Source of the DNA: Microseira sp003486305
GTDB lineage: Bacteria > Cyanobacteriota > Cyanobacteriia > Cyanobacteriales > Aerosakkonemataceae
NCBI GenBank assembly: GCA_031969655.1
Contig: DALYJX010000115.1
Location: 1 to 23,112, forward strand
Direction: 5' to 3'
Length of the DNA: 23,112 nt
Shown: one piece after another, positions 6,469 to 14,579 of the stretch
Layout of the letters: every line of letters starts with the position of its first letter
Numbering within the stretch: position 1 is the first letter of the stretch
The notes under the pieces: generated by a model
What the model saw: only the letters and a program-made list of their open reading frames with translations
Told to the model about the DNA's origin: nothing
Database searches by the model: none
Position numbers and translations under genes: made by a program

Positions 6469-9261
6469 CTAATCCTGACCGATCAGCAATGCTACGGGGA
6501 AGTGCTGTAGGATTTGCGCGATCGCTACTCTATCCCCCCCAGAAACGGTTTGATTGGTAATCGCATCGCGCCAAGTATACTGCACCCCTTGAGGCATTAG
6601 TAACTTAGTATCTGCCCAAACCTCGCCCAGCGGCAATTCTCCGGGTTTTACTAGGGTGGTAAAGAAGCGGGAACAGACTGCGATCGCCATTTTATCCTCA
6701 AAGCTTCTCGCAAACGCCACAACGCAATCCCGATACTTGCCAACCACATCCAAAGGTTGGTAATCTCCTTTCTGAAAAACTGCCAAATTCTCTTTTCTCG
6801 CTTGCAGCACTTTGTGAGTTAAAAACAGCTTAATCCGCCCATCTTCTTGATTAGACAATAGCTCATCTAGCAGTTGATGAATATCTGTCTCTGCTTTCTC
6901 TTGAATTTCCTTTAAATACTCGATTCGCCGTTCGTAATTTACCGGACGGCGGTTATCTGGGTCAACCATACTCAAATCCCACAACTCGGTTCCCTGATAA
7001 GTATCCGGAACGCCGGGAGATGTATACTTCAGCAAAGTTTGAGAAAGCGAATTATAGATTCCATAGCTGGCTATCCACTTTTGGAAAGGCAGAAACTGTT
7101 TCATGAATTGATTCTCGTCAGAAGAATCTAAAACCCGTTCCACAAAGGCAAGAAATCCGGCTTCATAATCGCTATCGGGACGCAACCAAGCCGTGTGCAG
7201 CTTTGCTTCTCGGATTGATTTAAGGATATAGTCTTTAACCCGCCCTAAAAATGATTCGTTCTCGCTTTCATCGAAGGGATAAGCACCCAACAAACTTTGA
7301 TAAAAGAAGTATTCGTCATTGGGAACTGGAACGGCTTTTCCTCGCACGTAACTTTTCTTGGGAAGATTGATTTGGCTCCAAGTTTTCACCTGTTTTTCCC
7401 ATTCTTCGGGTATTTCTGAAAGCACTTGCAACCTCGCCCGCACATCTTCACCGCGTTTAGTATCGTGGGTGGCAGTAGCGTTCATTTTGTGAGGCCAAGC
7501 AAGGTTTTGATGTTGATTAAATTCGTGGAAATCTTCAACGGTGATGCCAAATTTACCCGGAGTTCCTCCGACTTCATTTAAGGCTAAATGTCGGTTATAA
7601 ACGTAGAATAAGGTATCCTCAATTCCCTTTGCCATTAAAGGGCCGCTTAGCTGTTGCATCCGCATTACGAAATGAAGTCGATCGGCTTTTTGTTCTTCGG
7701 TGAGGGATTCTTCCCATTCCAAAAGCAGCAATTTTTCGATATAATTCAGTTCGTTAACTAACAGGGGAATGCGTTCTCTGGCTTGTGCGATCGCTTCCTC
7801 AATATAACCGCGATCTTGTTCGCTCAAACCATCTCCATTTACATAAGTCCGATACACCGGAAAAACTCGCAGCACTTCCGCCAGCGATCGTTTTAACCCA
7901 TTGATGGTAAAATCGCTAGAACGCCTCGATTGACCGGCTATTTTTCTCAAAATTTGAGTTAAATTATCTACATCCCCGGCTAAGTTCTTTTCGATGATGA
8001 GATTTTTTTTCTCAATAAATTGCTCGTCGTAATCGCTATTAAGGCCAGTAAATTTGACGTAGAGGTCGGTTAACTCTTTCTCGCTCTCCCGTTGGCAGAA
8101 AATACCGTTGACGTAGTTTAAAAAATCATACCCGCTCGTTCCCTCAATAGGCCAGCATTCTGGTAACTTTTCTTTCGATTCCAGAATCTTTTCCACGGTA
8201 ATATAAGCATCTCCAACTTTAGCCCGCAGTCGCTTCAAATATTCCGTTGGATCGTAAAGTCCGTCAATGTGGTCGATTCTTAGTCCGGTTACTTTTCCTG
8301 CTTCAATTAGCTGACTCACTAAAGCATGGGCTTTGTGAAATATTTTGATTTCTTGTATTTTAACAGAAATCAATTCGTTAACCGTAAAAAACCGACGATA
8401 ATTGATTTCTTCCGCCCCAACTTTCCAAAACGCTAAACGGTAAAACTGTTCGTTTAGCAAACTATCCAAAGGGTTAAAACTCTCTGGGTTACCCGCTTCT
8501 CCATTAAAAAACTTGATGTTACCATCAATAAATTCTTTGACATCGGGATTTTCGGTATAAAGTTCCCACAAAATTCCTTTAACAAAGGCGATTTGGTCGT
8601 ATCGTTCCTTACCTTTGGTTTCTCCGGGTGCGCTTTTAATTAGGTAAAGAATCCCCAGTAATTTGATAAAATCTGGATGACGCCTGCCTAAAACCCTTGC
8701 CAAATGTCCCAAATTATGATTTATAAACTTGGCATAAGATTCGATACGGACTGGCAATTTTAAACTGTAGTAATTGACGCTTAAGCCAGTTTCGTCATAT
8801 TTGAGTTGAATCTCGCCATTTTCTAAACATTCTCCATAAAAATTGCCCAACATCGGGGCAAGTACTCGTCCTTTGATATCTTCATATGCTCGATCCCATT
8901 CGATATCGAAAAAGTCAAAGGATTCTGAGTCGGGGCCATTTTCTAAAACATCCATTAGCCATGCATTTTGGCTATCATATGCCATGTGGTTGGGAACGAT
9001 GTCTTGCACCCATCCCATGTCATATTTTTTAATTTCTTTTACTAAGGCTTCAAAATCTTCTGGGGTTCCTAATTCGGGATTAATTTGAGTCGGGTCAACT
9101 ACATCATACCCGTGGGTGCTGCCTGCTCTGGCTTTAAAAATTGGCGAGGCGTAGATGTCAGTAATTCCCAAATCTACCAGATAGGATATAATTTTTTGCG
9201 CTGCTTCAAATTTAAATTCTGAGTGGAATTGAATTCGGTAAGTTGCTGTAGGAATACGCAT
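6469..9261 (-). CDS. treY: Maltooligosyl trehalose synthase
   Basis: TreY is a cytosolic GH13-family enzyme that isomerises the reducing-end alpha-1,4 bond of maltooligosaccharides to the alpha,alpha-1,1 bond, giving maltooligosyltrehalose for TreZ. The 930-residue length is normal for the family. The N-terminus TYRIQFHSEFKFEAA and LGITDIYASPIFKARAGSTH are TreY signatures. GH13 catalytic regions are visible: GLRIDHIDGL (nucleophile region, D330), TVEKIL (acid/base E357) and NATATHDTKRGEDVRARL (H600-D601). The ATG at 9261 has GGAG about 11 nt upstream. It is downstream of treZ on the same strand, 233 bp away, so the two probably share a transcript even though repeats fill the gap. No trehalase or debranching gene accompanies the pair in this window. 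Trehalose from this pathway typically protects cyanobacteria during drying or salt stress. Confidence 0.96.
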   Translation of the reverse strand: MRIPTATYRIQFHSEFKFEAAQKIISYLVDLGITDIYASPIFKARAGSTHGYDVVDPTQINPELGTPEDFEALVKEIKKYDMGWVQDIVPNHMAYDSQNAWLMDVLENGPDSESFDFFDIEWDRAYEDIKGRVLAPMLGNFYGECLENGEIQLKYDETGLSVNYYSLKLPVRIESYAKFINHNLGHLARVLGRRHPDFIKLLGILYLIKSAPGETKGKERYDQIAFVKGILWELYTENPDVKEFIDGNIKFFNGEAGNPESFNPLDSLLNEQFYRLAFWKVGAEEINYRRFFTVNELISVKIQEIKIFHKAHALVSQLIEAGKVTGLRIDHIDGLYDPTEYLKRLRAKVGDAYITVEKILESKEKLPECWPIEGTSGYDFLNYVNGIFCQRESEKELTDLYVKFTGLNSDYDEQFIEKKNLIIEKNLAGDVDNLTQILRKIAGQSRRSSDFTINGLKRSLAEVLRVFPVYRTYVNGDGLSEQDRGYIEEAIAQARERIPLLVNELNYIEKLLLLEWEESLTEEQKADRLHFVMRMQQLSGPLMAKGIEDTLFYVYNRHLALNEVGGTPGKFGITVEDFHEFNQHQNLAWPHKMNATATHDTKRGEDVRARLQVLSEIPEEWEKQVKTWSQINLPKKSYVRGKAVPVPNDEYFFYQSLLGAYPFDESENESFLGRVKDYILKSIREAKLHTAWLRPDSDYEAGFLAFVERVLDSSDENQFMKQFLPFQKWIASYGIYNSLSQTLLKYTSPGVPDTYQGTELWDLSMVDPDNRRPVNYERRIEYLKEIQEKAETDIHQLLDELLSNQEDGRIKLFLTHKVLQARKENLAVFQKGDYQPLDVVGKYRDCVVAFARSFEDKMAIAVCSRFFTTLVKPGELPLGEVWADTKLLMPQGVQYTWRDAITNQTVSGGDRVAIAQILQHFPVALLIGQD

Positions 9262-9297
9262 GATTTAATTTACTCCAAAATAGATATTTAACGCGAG

Positions 9298-9359
9298 GAG
9301 GGGCGGGTTTATGGAGGCTATTTCCAGAATCAAAGATTGTTTGTAAAACCCGCCCCTAC
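9298..9359. repeat. GTAGGGG-type inverted-repeat element between treZ and treY
   Basis: The segment opens with GGAGGGGCGGGTTT and closes with AAAACCCGCCCCTAC, an inverted repeat around a 62-bp unit. The ends match the elements at 11670-11734, 15457-15519 and 16941-17004, though the core is diverged. Confidence 0.6.
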
Positions 9360-9372
9360 ACCAACCCTTAAT

Positions 9373-9485
9373 TCTCGTTTCCAGGTTCTACCTGGAAATG
9401 TTAGTCAGGAGGCTCTGCCTCCTCAAAGGGAGATGGAGGCAGAGCCTCAAGAATGGCGTTCCAAGGCGGGAGCCTTGGAACGAGG
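9373..9485. repeat. Array of palindromic hairpin modules in the treZ-treY gap
   Basis: Four hairpin modules stand in a row: TTCCAGG-TTCTA-CCTGGAA, GGAGGC-TCT-GCCTCC, GAGGC-AGA-GCCTC and CGTTCCAAGGC/GCCTTGGAACG. They are variants of the modules in the 803-901 element. They end about 10 bp from the treZ stop codon, so they will fold in the treZ-treY mRNA and could uncouple expression of the two genes. Confidence 0.6.
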
Positions 9486-9494
9486 GAATATAGA

Positions 9495-11330
9495 TCATTG
9501 TGCTAATGTTTCTAATTCGTAAAGGGCGAAACTTTGGGGACAAATTGTTACTTCTTGGTCGTGAATTAGTTTTTCTGGCATTTTAGAACCGGCTCCCATC
9601 CATTTAGTATCGGCTGAATCTAAAATTTTTCGCCAGATTCCGCCGGGTGATGTTTTAAAAGTTAAATCTTTTTGGTTGAAGTTCATGATGCAGAAGATTT
9701 GGCTTCCCAAAGTGTCGCGGCGGCGGAGGAATATCAGCTTATCTTCTTCAATTGCAGATGCTTCTAGATTTTGTTTATCCAGGTTTTTCAGCACTGGCAT
9801 TGTGCGGCGCAGGTGGATTAAATGTTGATGCAGTTCGAGCAATGCTTTGCCTTCGCCTGCTTGTCGTTTCTCCCAGTTTAATTTAGATTTCTCGAAGGCA
9901 TCGTTACTGAAGGGATCGATAAATTGTCCTTCGATGTGGAAGTCGGAAAATTCGCGCTTTCTTCCTTGTCTGACTGCTTCGACTAAATCGCTATCTGTGT
10001 GACTGATAAAGTAGAGGAAAGGCGCATCTTCTCCGTATTCTTCTCCCATGAATAGCATGGGAATGTAAGGGGAAAGGAAGACAGCACCCGCTGTTAGTTT
10101 CAACGCTTCAAAAGAAACTAAATTTGAGAGGCGTTCCCCTAACATTCTATTGCCGATTTGGTCGTGGTTTTGGGCGAATACGACAAATTGATTGCCGTTG
10201 CGATCGCATGTCTCACTCCCATGATATCTTTTCCGATGTTGCGAGTAGTTCCAGGTGTAAACAAAGCCTGCTTTAAAAGCTTTGGCTAGTTGTTCGCAGC
10301 TACCATAATCCTGATAATATCCCCGCGCTTCTCCTGTCAGGACTGTATGCAAGGCGTGATGAAAATCATCGCTCCATTGGGCATCTATTCCATATCCGCC
10401 TAATTCTTTTTCCCGAATCACTCGCACGTCGTTTAAATCGCTTTCGGCTATTAGATAAAGTTTCCTCCCTACCCGACTAGAAAGTTCATTTACTCGCTCT
10501 GCCAATTCTTGCAAGAAGTGTTTCGCCCCTAAATCATAAATTGCGTGAATCGCATCCAATCGCAGCGCGTCGATGTGGTAATTTTCAAACCAGTAAAGCG
10601 CGTTTTGGATAAAGAATTCCCGCACCCCGAAACTATAAATATCGTCAAAATTTATCGCCCTACCCCAAGGAGTTCTGTACATTTCTGTAAAATAAGGGCC
10701 AAAGTGACTTGTATAGTTTCCTTCGGGGCCAAAGTGGTTATAAACTACGTCGAGAATGACGGATAATCCTTCTTTGTGCGCGGCGTCTACGAGTTTTTTC
10801 AATCCTGAGCTACCGCCGTAGGAACTTTGCACCGCAAACGGATAAACGCCATCATAACCCCAGTTGCGATCGCCTGGAAATTGCGCCACGGGCATAATCT
10901 CAATTGCGTTCACCCCAAACTCACGTAGCTCGCTCAAGCGCGGTATTATTGCCTCAAACGTGCCCGCAGGTGTAAACGTACCCACGTGCAGTTCGTACAT
11001 TATCATTTCTTCTAAAGGTATACCCGACCACTCGCCGTCAGTCCAGTTCATTTTAGTATGATCTACTACTTCTGAAGCGTTGTGTACGTCTTTTGGTTGC
11101 GAGTGCGACGCTGGATCGGGAAAATCCCTTTCTCCGGCTATTTTGTAATAATAAAGCGTTCCCGGTTCAATGTTTTCTGCCATTATTGAAAAGTAACCCC
11201 GCGAGTCTTGTTCCATTGACAAGACGCGGTTTTCCGGAGATACAATTTGTACCGCTAACTCGTCGTGAGCAGGCGCCCAAACTGTAAATTCACAACGACC
11301 GTTACCAAGATAATTCGCTCCGATTTTCAC
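9495..11330 (-). CDS. treZ: Malto-oligosyltrehalose trehalohydrolase
   Basis: TreZ is a GH13 enzyme that cleaves maltooligosyltrehalose made by TreY to release free trehalose and a shortened maltodextrin. The 611 residues include an N-terminal CBM48-like beta domain (about 1-95, FTVWAPAHDELAVQIV). The catalytic barrel carries IMYELHVGTF, DVVYNHFGPEGNY, the nucleophile in DALRLDAIHAI (D259), the acid/base in LIAESD (E296) and FAQNHDQIGNR (H389-D390). The start is GTG at 11330; AGGAAAG lies 5 nt upstream, so this start is well supported. It is the first gene of the treZ-treY pair. A short hairpin with a T-run lies about 47 bp upstream of the GTG and may act as an attenuator. Confidence 0.95.
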   Translation of the reverse strand: MKIGANYLGNGRCEFTVWAPAHDELAVQIVSPENRVLSMEQDSRGYFSIMAENIEPGTLYYYKIAGERDFPDPASHSQPKDVHNASEVVDHTKMNWTDGEWSGIPLEEMIMYELHVGTFTPAGTFEAIIPRLSELREFGVNAIEIMPVAQFPGDRNWGYDGVYPFAVQSSYGGSSGLKKLVDAAHKEGLSVILDVVYNHFGPEGNYTSHFGPYFTEMYRTPWGRAINFDDIYSFGVREFFIQNALYWFENYHIDALRLDAIHAIYDLGAKHFLQELAERVNELSSRVGRKLYLIAESDLNDVRVIREKELGGYGIDAQWSDDFHHALHTVLTGEARGYYQDYGSCEQLAKAFKAGFVYTWNYSQHRKRYHGSETCDRNGNQFVVFAQNHDQIGNRMLGERLSNLVSFEALKLTAGAVFLSPYIPMLFMGEEYGEDAPFLYFISHTDSDLVEAVRQGRKREFSDFHIEGQFIDPFSNDAFEKSKLNWEKRQAGEGKALLELHQHLIHLRRTMPVLKNLDKQNLEASAIEEDKLIFLRRRDTLGSQIFCIMNFNQKDLTFKTSPGGIWRKILDSADTKWMGAGSKMPEKLIHDQEVTICPQSFALYELETLAQ

Positions 11331-11376
11331 TTTTTCTTTCCTGATAAATTTAGTGCAAGCTCTGCCTTAAGCAAGG

Positions 11377-11395
11377 AAAAACCCTGCAAGCAGGG
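11377..11395 (-). terminator. Short hairpin plus T5 in the treZ leader
   Basis: Read on the minus strand, CCCTGC-TT-GCAGGG is followed by TTTTT, the form of a small intrinsic terminator. It lies about 47 bp upstream of the treZ start codon. It could attenuate treZ-treY, or end read-through from the kinase operon upstream on the same strand. The stem is short (5-6 bp). Confidence 0.4.
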
Positions 11396-11669
11396 CTAAG
11401 TCTTGACCAGGTTGACATTTAAACAGATTGAGCTAAATTAGTTTTGTATTGTCTTGCCTTTAGAGCGCTGAGTCATCTTTCTATCGGCAGAGCTTTTTGC
11501 CGAAAGTTTATAAGTCTAGAGATTCTGGGATTTGGCTGGGAAAGAGTGATGCGATCGCTACACAATTTTCCCCAACTTGTTCTACCATTAGGGGGTAGCA
11601 ATCCACCCCTCTAAGCATAAATACTCTATACAGAGCGATAGTTGGGCGCTACTTTATGTGATAGCGTAA

Positions 11670-11734
11670 GTAGGGGGGGGTTATACCAATCAATCTGTGG
11701 AACCACGGAATATCTCGTTAAAGTGTGCCCCTAC
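11670..11734. repeat. GTAGGGG-type inverted-repeat element, intergenic copy
   Basis: A 65-bp unit that starts GTAGGGG, carries CCAATCAATCTGTGGAACCA in the middle and ends CCCCTAC. Its reverse complement aligns closely with 16941-17004 inside the poly-HAMP kinase gene, including the central part, so the two are the same element. Confidence 0.75.
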
Positions 11735-11849
11735 TGATAATGGGTAATTGTCAAGACGGCAAAAACCTGTGAATCCAATTACCAATTAGCAATTAGCAAC
11801 TTGCGTTAATTGCATCATGAAAAATTGACTCGGAGTTCTAACAGGTCTG

Positions 11850-12344
11850 ATGTTTGAGCGAGGATTGCAACAAATTTTTGACCGTTTGGTTGCTAGTATA
11901 GAGCGGGATGATTTAGTTGAAAAAACAACAAACTCTTTAAGAGAATTGCTAGGGGTCGATCGGGTAGTTTTATATTATTTTTACCGCGATTGGGCGGGGC
12001 GCGTTACATTTGAGTCGTTGAGTAACGAAAAGTTTTCTATCTTTGGTTCTACCGGCCCGGATGACTGTTTTAATGGCGAATATGCCGCGCTTTACCAAGC
12101 CGGACGAGTTCGAGCAATTCCAGATATTGAAACAGAACCAATTAATGATTGTCACCGAGATTATCTCCGCAGCTTAGGCGTGCGAGCAAATTTAGCCGTG
12201 CCAGTTTTGAATCAAAAAAGGCTGTGGGGTTTGCTGATTGCTCATCACTGCCAGGATACTCATTTTTGGACGCAATCGGATATTGAAGCAATGCAAAAAG
12301 CAGCAGATAGTTTAGCAATGGCTCCGGCAATTTGCCATAGTTAA
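11850..12344 (+). CDS. Free-standing GAF protein resembling a DXCF cyanobacteriochrome
   Basis: This 164-residue protein is essentially one GAF domain of the cyanobacteriochrome type. It shows DRVVLYYFYRDWAGRVTFES (about 37-56), DDCF (71-74), GRVRAIPDI (85-93), DCHRDYLRSLGVRANLAVPV (100-119) and LWGLLIAHHC (125-134). C101-H102 is in the position of the bilin-attaching cysteine. C73 in D-x-C-F is in the position of the second cysteine of the DXCF subfamily, which often senses blue/green light. The 28-residue spacing equals that of the TePixJ cysteines as I recall them. There is no output domain, and the C-terminal helix stops early (LAMAPAICHS). The upstream frame is closed by a TGA at 11826 and the ribosome site is weak (AGGT). 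It may be a small photoreceptor acting in trans or a relic of a larger sensor. It is convergent with the kinase ending at 12460. Confidence 0.8.
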   Translation: MFERGLQQIFDRLVASIERDDLVEKTTNSLRELLGVDRVVLYYFYRDWAGRVTFESLSNEKFSIFGSTGPDDCFNGEYAALYQAGRVRAIPDIETEPINDCHRDYLRSLGVRANLAVPVLNQKRLWGLLIAHHCQDTHFWTQSDIEAMQKAADSLAMAPAICHS

Positions 12345-12391
12345 TATCGTTTACGGTTGCATCGAAATTACTCCGCGCAGGCACTTTTCTT

Positions 12392-12427
12392 GCAATTAGC
12401 AATTAGCAATTAGCAATTAGCAATTAG
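12392..12427. repeat. 7-bp tandem repeat, unit CAATTAG
   Basis: Five head-to-tail units of CAATTAG lie between the convergent GAF gene and hybrid kinase gene. The same unit occurs about three times near 11775-11800 on the other side of the GAF gene. These are short tandemly repeated repeats of the type common in filamentous cyanobacteria. This unit yields a stop codon in all frames on both strands. Confidence 0.85.
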
Positions 12428-12459
12428 TAAGAAAGCTAAATTGGGGGAAAAAGGTATTT

Positions 12460-14529
12460 TTAGATTGCATTTATCGTTTTGGTGATGCCTGCAAGTTCTG
12501 CTACAGCTGTGACTAATTCAGCGGGGTCAATCGGTTTGGCAAGGTGCATTTGAAACCCCGCTGCAAGTGCTTGCTTTTGGTCTTGTTCTCCGGCGTAAGC
12601 AGTCAGAGCAACAGCGGGTATGTTTTCCCCTCGTTGCTGCTCTAAATCTCTCACCTGGCGAATAAAACTATAGCCGTCTTCGTCTGGCATCCCGATATCG
12701 CTCACCAGTACGTGGGGACTGTAGCTCTGGAGACACTTGATCGCCTCCTTCACGCAAGCAGCGGCGGTAACTTTAGCGCCAAACTGCTCTAGCACCATGA
12801 CGATAAAGTCGCGGGCGTCGGTATTATCTTCTACAACCAGCACTTGCACGCAATCGAGGGAAGGGAAATGTGCATATCCGTTGCCATTATTTTCTGCCCA
12901 AGGTTCCGGATCTAACGCCTCAACAGCCAGGGGGAGATTCACCGTGAAGGTTGCGCCTTTGCCTTCCCCTTCGCTGTGGGCATAAATTTGACCATTGTGC
13001 AATTCTACCAAGTGATGGACGATTGCCAGTCCTAACCCCAGTCCGCCATGACATCGGGTGGTGGTACTGTCTGCTTGTCGGAAGTAGTCAAATACGTGGG
13101 GCAAAAAGTCGGGAGAAATGCCAACTCCGGTGTCGATGATTTGGATTTGGGCATATTGGGTGGTAATTGGTAATTGGTAATTGGTAATTGGCGATCGCTC
13201 GTTCTCTTTACCCGTTACCAATGACAGTTTTACTTTAACTTGTCCTTCAAGATCGGTAAATTTGATCGCATTTGACAGCAGGTTCCAAATTATTTGCCGG
13301 ATGCGGTCAAAATCGCCAGTAACAATTTGTGCAGATGGCTCGAATTCGGTTTGTATTTGAATTGCTTTCGCTTCTGCTTGGGGGCGTAATGATTCTATTA
13401 CCGAATCAATTAACGGAATCAGGTAAACTCGATCGAGCGATATCCGCAGTTTACCCTGGACGATCTTGGAAACATCTAGAATATCTTCAATTAATTGTGC
13501 TTGCGCTCTGGCGTTGCGCTCGATTGTTTGTAATGCTTTGACGGTGGTTTCTTCATTAAATTTTTTCTCTTGTAACAGTTGCGACCACCCCAAAATCGAG
13601 TTCAGGGGGGTGCGGAGTTCGTGAGAAACAATTGCCAGAAATTCATCTTTCATGCGGTTGGCTTCTTCCGCCTGTTGTCTGGCTGCTTGTTCGCGGATGA
13701 GTTGCTCGCGGTTTGCTTCTGCTTGTTTGCGATCGCTTATATCTTCAATTGTCCCGACATGCCCTAATAATTGCTTTTCTTCTGACAGCATGGGCGAGGT
13801 ACGCACGCGCACCCACCGCTCTTTTCCATCGCTTCTTTTAATCCGAAATTCATCGGAATATTCTTTTCCTTGGTGCGTGCAACTTGACCAAGCATTTAGC
13901 ACGCGATCGCTCTCTTCGCTATGGATAAATTTCGCCCACCCCTCTTCGTCTTGCTCTTCAATTTTAAACCCGCAAATTGCCTCGCAGCTTGGGTTACTGT
14001 AAGTACATCTTCCCTCAATATCTGTGAGGAAAATTCCCAGGGGAGAGCAAACCGATACCAAGCGAAATCTTTCTTCGCTTTGTCTTAGTTCTGCGTTCAT
14101 TGCTGCTAGCTGGGCTGCTTGTCTTTTCACCTCCATTGTTTTTTTGAATAAATCTACAAATACCGCTACCTTTGATGTTAAAATAGTCGGATCGAACGGT
14201 TTGAGCATGTAATCTACCGCGCCGAGTTCGTAACCTTTGGCGACGAAGGTATTGCTAGTACTAAACGCGGTGAGAAAAATTATCGGAGTGTGACGCGATC
14301 GCTCCCGTTGTCTAATCAATGTCGCCGTTTCAAACCCATCAATTCCCGGCATCTGCACGTCGAGCAATATGACGGCAAAATCTTGCTGCAATAAGCACCT
14401 TAAAGCTTCCTCGCCGGAATGCGCTTTCACCAAGTTCTGCCCCAGTTTGTTTAAAATTGCCTCTAGCGCAATTACATTTTCCGGACGGTCATCTACTATA
14501 AGGATGTTGGCTTTTATGTCAGAGTTCAT
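12460..14529 (-). CDS. Hybrid histidine kinase, REC-PAS-HisKA-HATPase-REC
   Basis: A soluble 689-residue signalling protein. The N-terminal receiver (about 7-125) has D13-D14, phospho-acceptor D57, T87 and K110. A PAS domain (about 150-270) ends in the typical GTIEDISDRKQAE. The dimerisation helix carries H303 in SHELRTPLN. The ATPase domain has N420 (N box), DTGVG (466-470) and GLGLGLAI. The C-terminal receiver (about 561-680) has D568, D611 and K665. All catalytic residues seem intact, so autophosphorylation and intramolecular relay are expected. There is no membrane segment; the input is probably the receiver and PAS. Just before the DTGVG box a 7-bp tandem repeat is translated as about 13 extra residues (447-459). 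It is the last gene of the run poly-HAMP kinase, cheR, this kinase, starting 50 bp after cheR. Confidence 0.93.
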   Translation of the reverse strand: MNSDIKANILIVDDRPENVIALEAILNKLGQNLVKAHSGEEALRCLLQQDFAVILLDVQMPGIDGFETATLIRQRERSRHTPIIFLTAFSTSNTFVAKGYELGAVDYMLKPFDPTILTSKVAVFVDLFKKTMEVKRQAAQLAAMNAELRQSEERFRLVSVCSPLGIFLTDIEGRCTYSNPSCEAICGFKIEEQDEEGWAKFIHSEESDRVLNAWSSCTHQGKEYSDEFRIKRSDGKERWVRVRTSPMLSEEKQLLGHVGTIEDISDRKQAEANREQLIREQAARQQAEEANRMKDEFLAIVSHELRTPLNSILGWSQLLQEKKFNEETTVKALQTIERNARAQAQLIEDILDVSKIVQGKLRISLDRVYLIPLIDSVIESLRPQAEAKAIQIQTEFEPSAQIVTGDFDRIRQIIWNLLSNAIKFTDLEGQVKVKLSLVTGKENERSPITNYQLPITTQYAQIQIIDTGVGISPDFLPHVFDYFRQADSTTTRCHGGLGLGLAIVHHLVELHNGQIYAHSEGEGKGATFTVNLPLAVEALDPEPWAENNGNGYAHFPSLDCVQVLVVEDNTDARDFIVMVLEQFGAKVTAAACVKEAIKCLQSYSPHVLVSDIGMPDEDGYSFIRQVRDLEQQRGENIPAVALTAYAGEQDQKQALAAGFQMHLAKPIDPAELVTAVAELAGITKTINAI
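13162..13191 (-). repeat. 7-bp tandem repeat inside the kinase gene, unit CAATTAC
   Basis: Four units of CAATTAC (coding strand) lie in the hybrid kinase and are translated as the cyclic heptapeptide QLPITNY. They lie between the N box and DTGVG box. Because 7 and 3 share no factor, every frame of this strand gives the same stop-free peptide. Confidence 0.85.
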
Positions 14530-14579
14530 GTTGATTCAACCTTCAAAAAAAATTTTTATCTTTTAGCCAAAATTAGCTC

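Larger units (their letters stand above)
11331..11849. other. Gene-free region between treZ and the GAF gene
   Basis: This stretch holds the leader of treZ (minus) and the upstream region of the GAF gene (plus). Besides the elements listed separately, there is a stem-loop CGGCA/TGCCG near 11484-11501. There is a short run of the 7-bp unit CAATTAG near 11775-11800. I see no convincing sigma70-type promoter pair and no gene. Confidence 0.5.

Noticed and set aside
12142..12402. 86-codon minus-strand open frame overlapping the GAF gene
   Set aside because: It is antisense to a clear GAF domain and begins in the heptamer-array flank, with no protein features of its own.
13652..14002. 116-codon plus-strand open frame
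   Set aside because: Antisense to the PAS and kinase region of a well-supported gene, with Ser/Cys-rich shadow composition.
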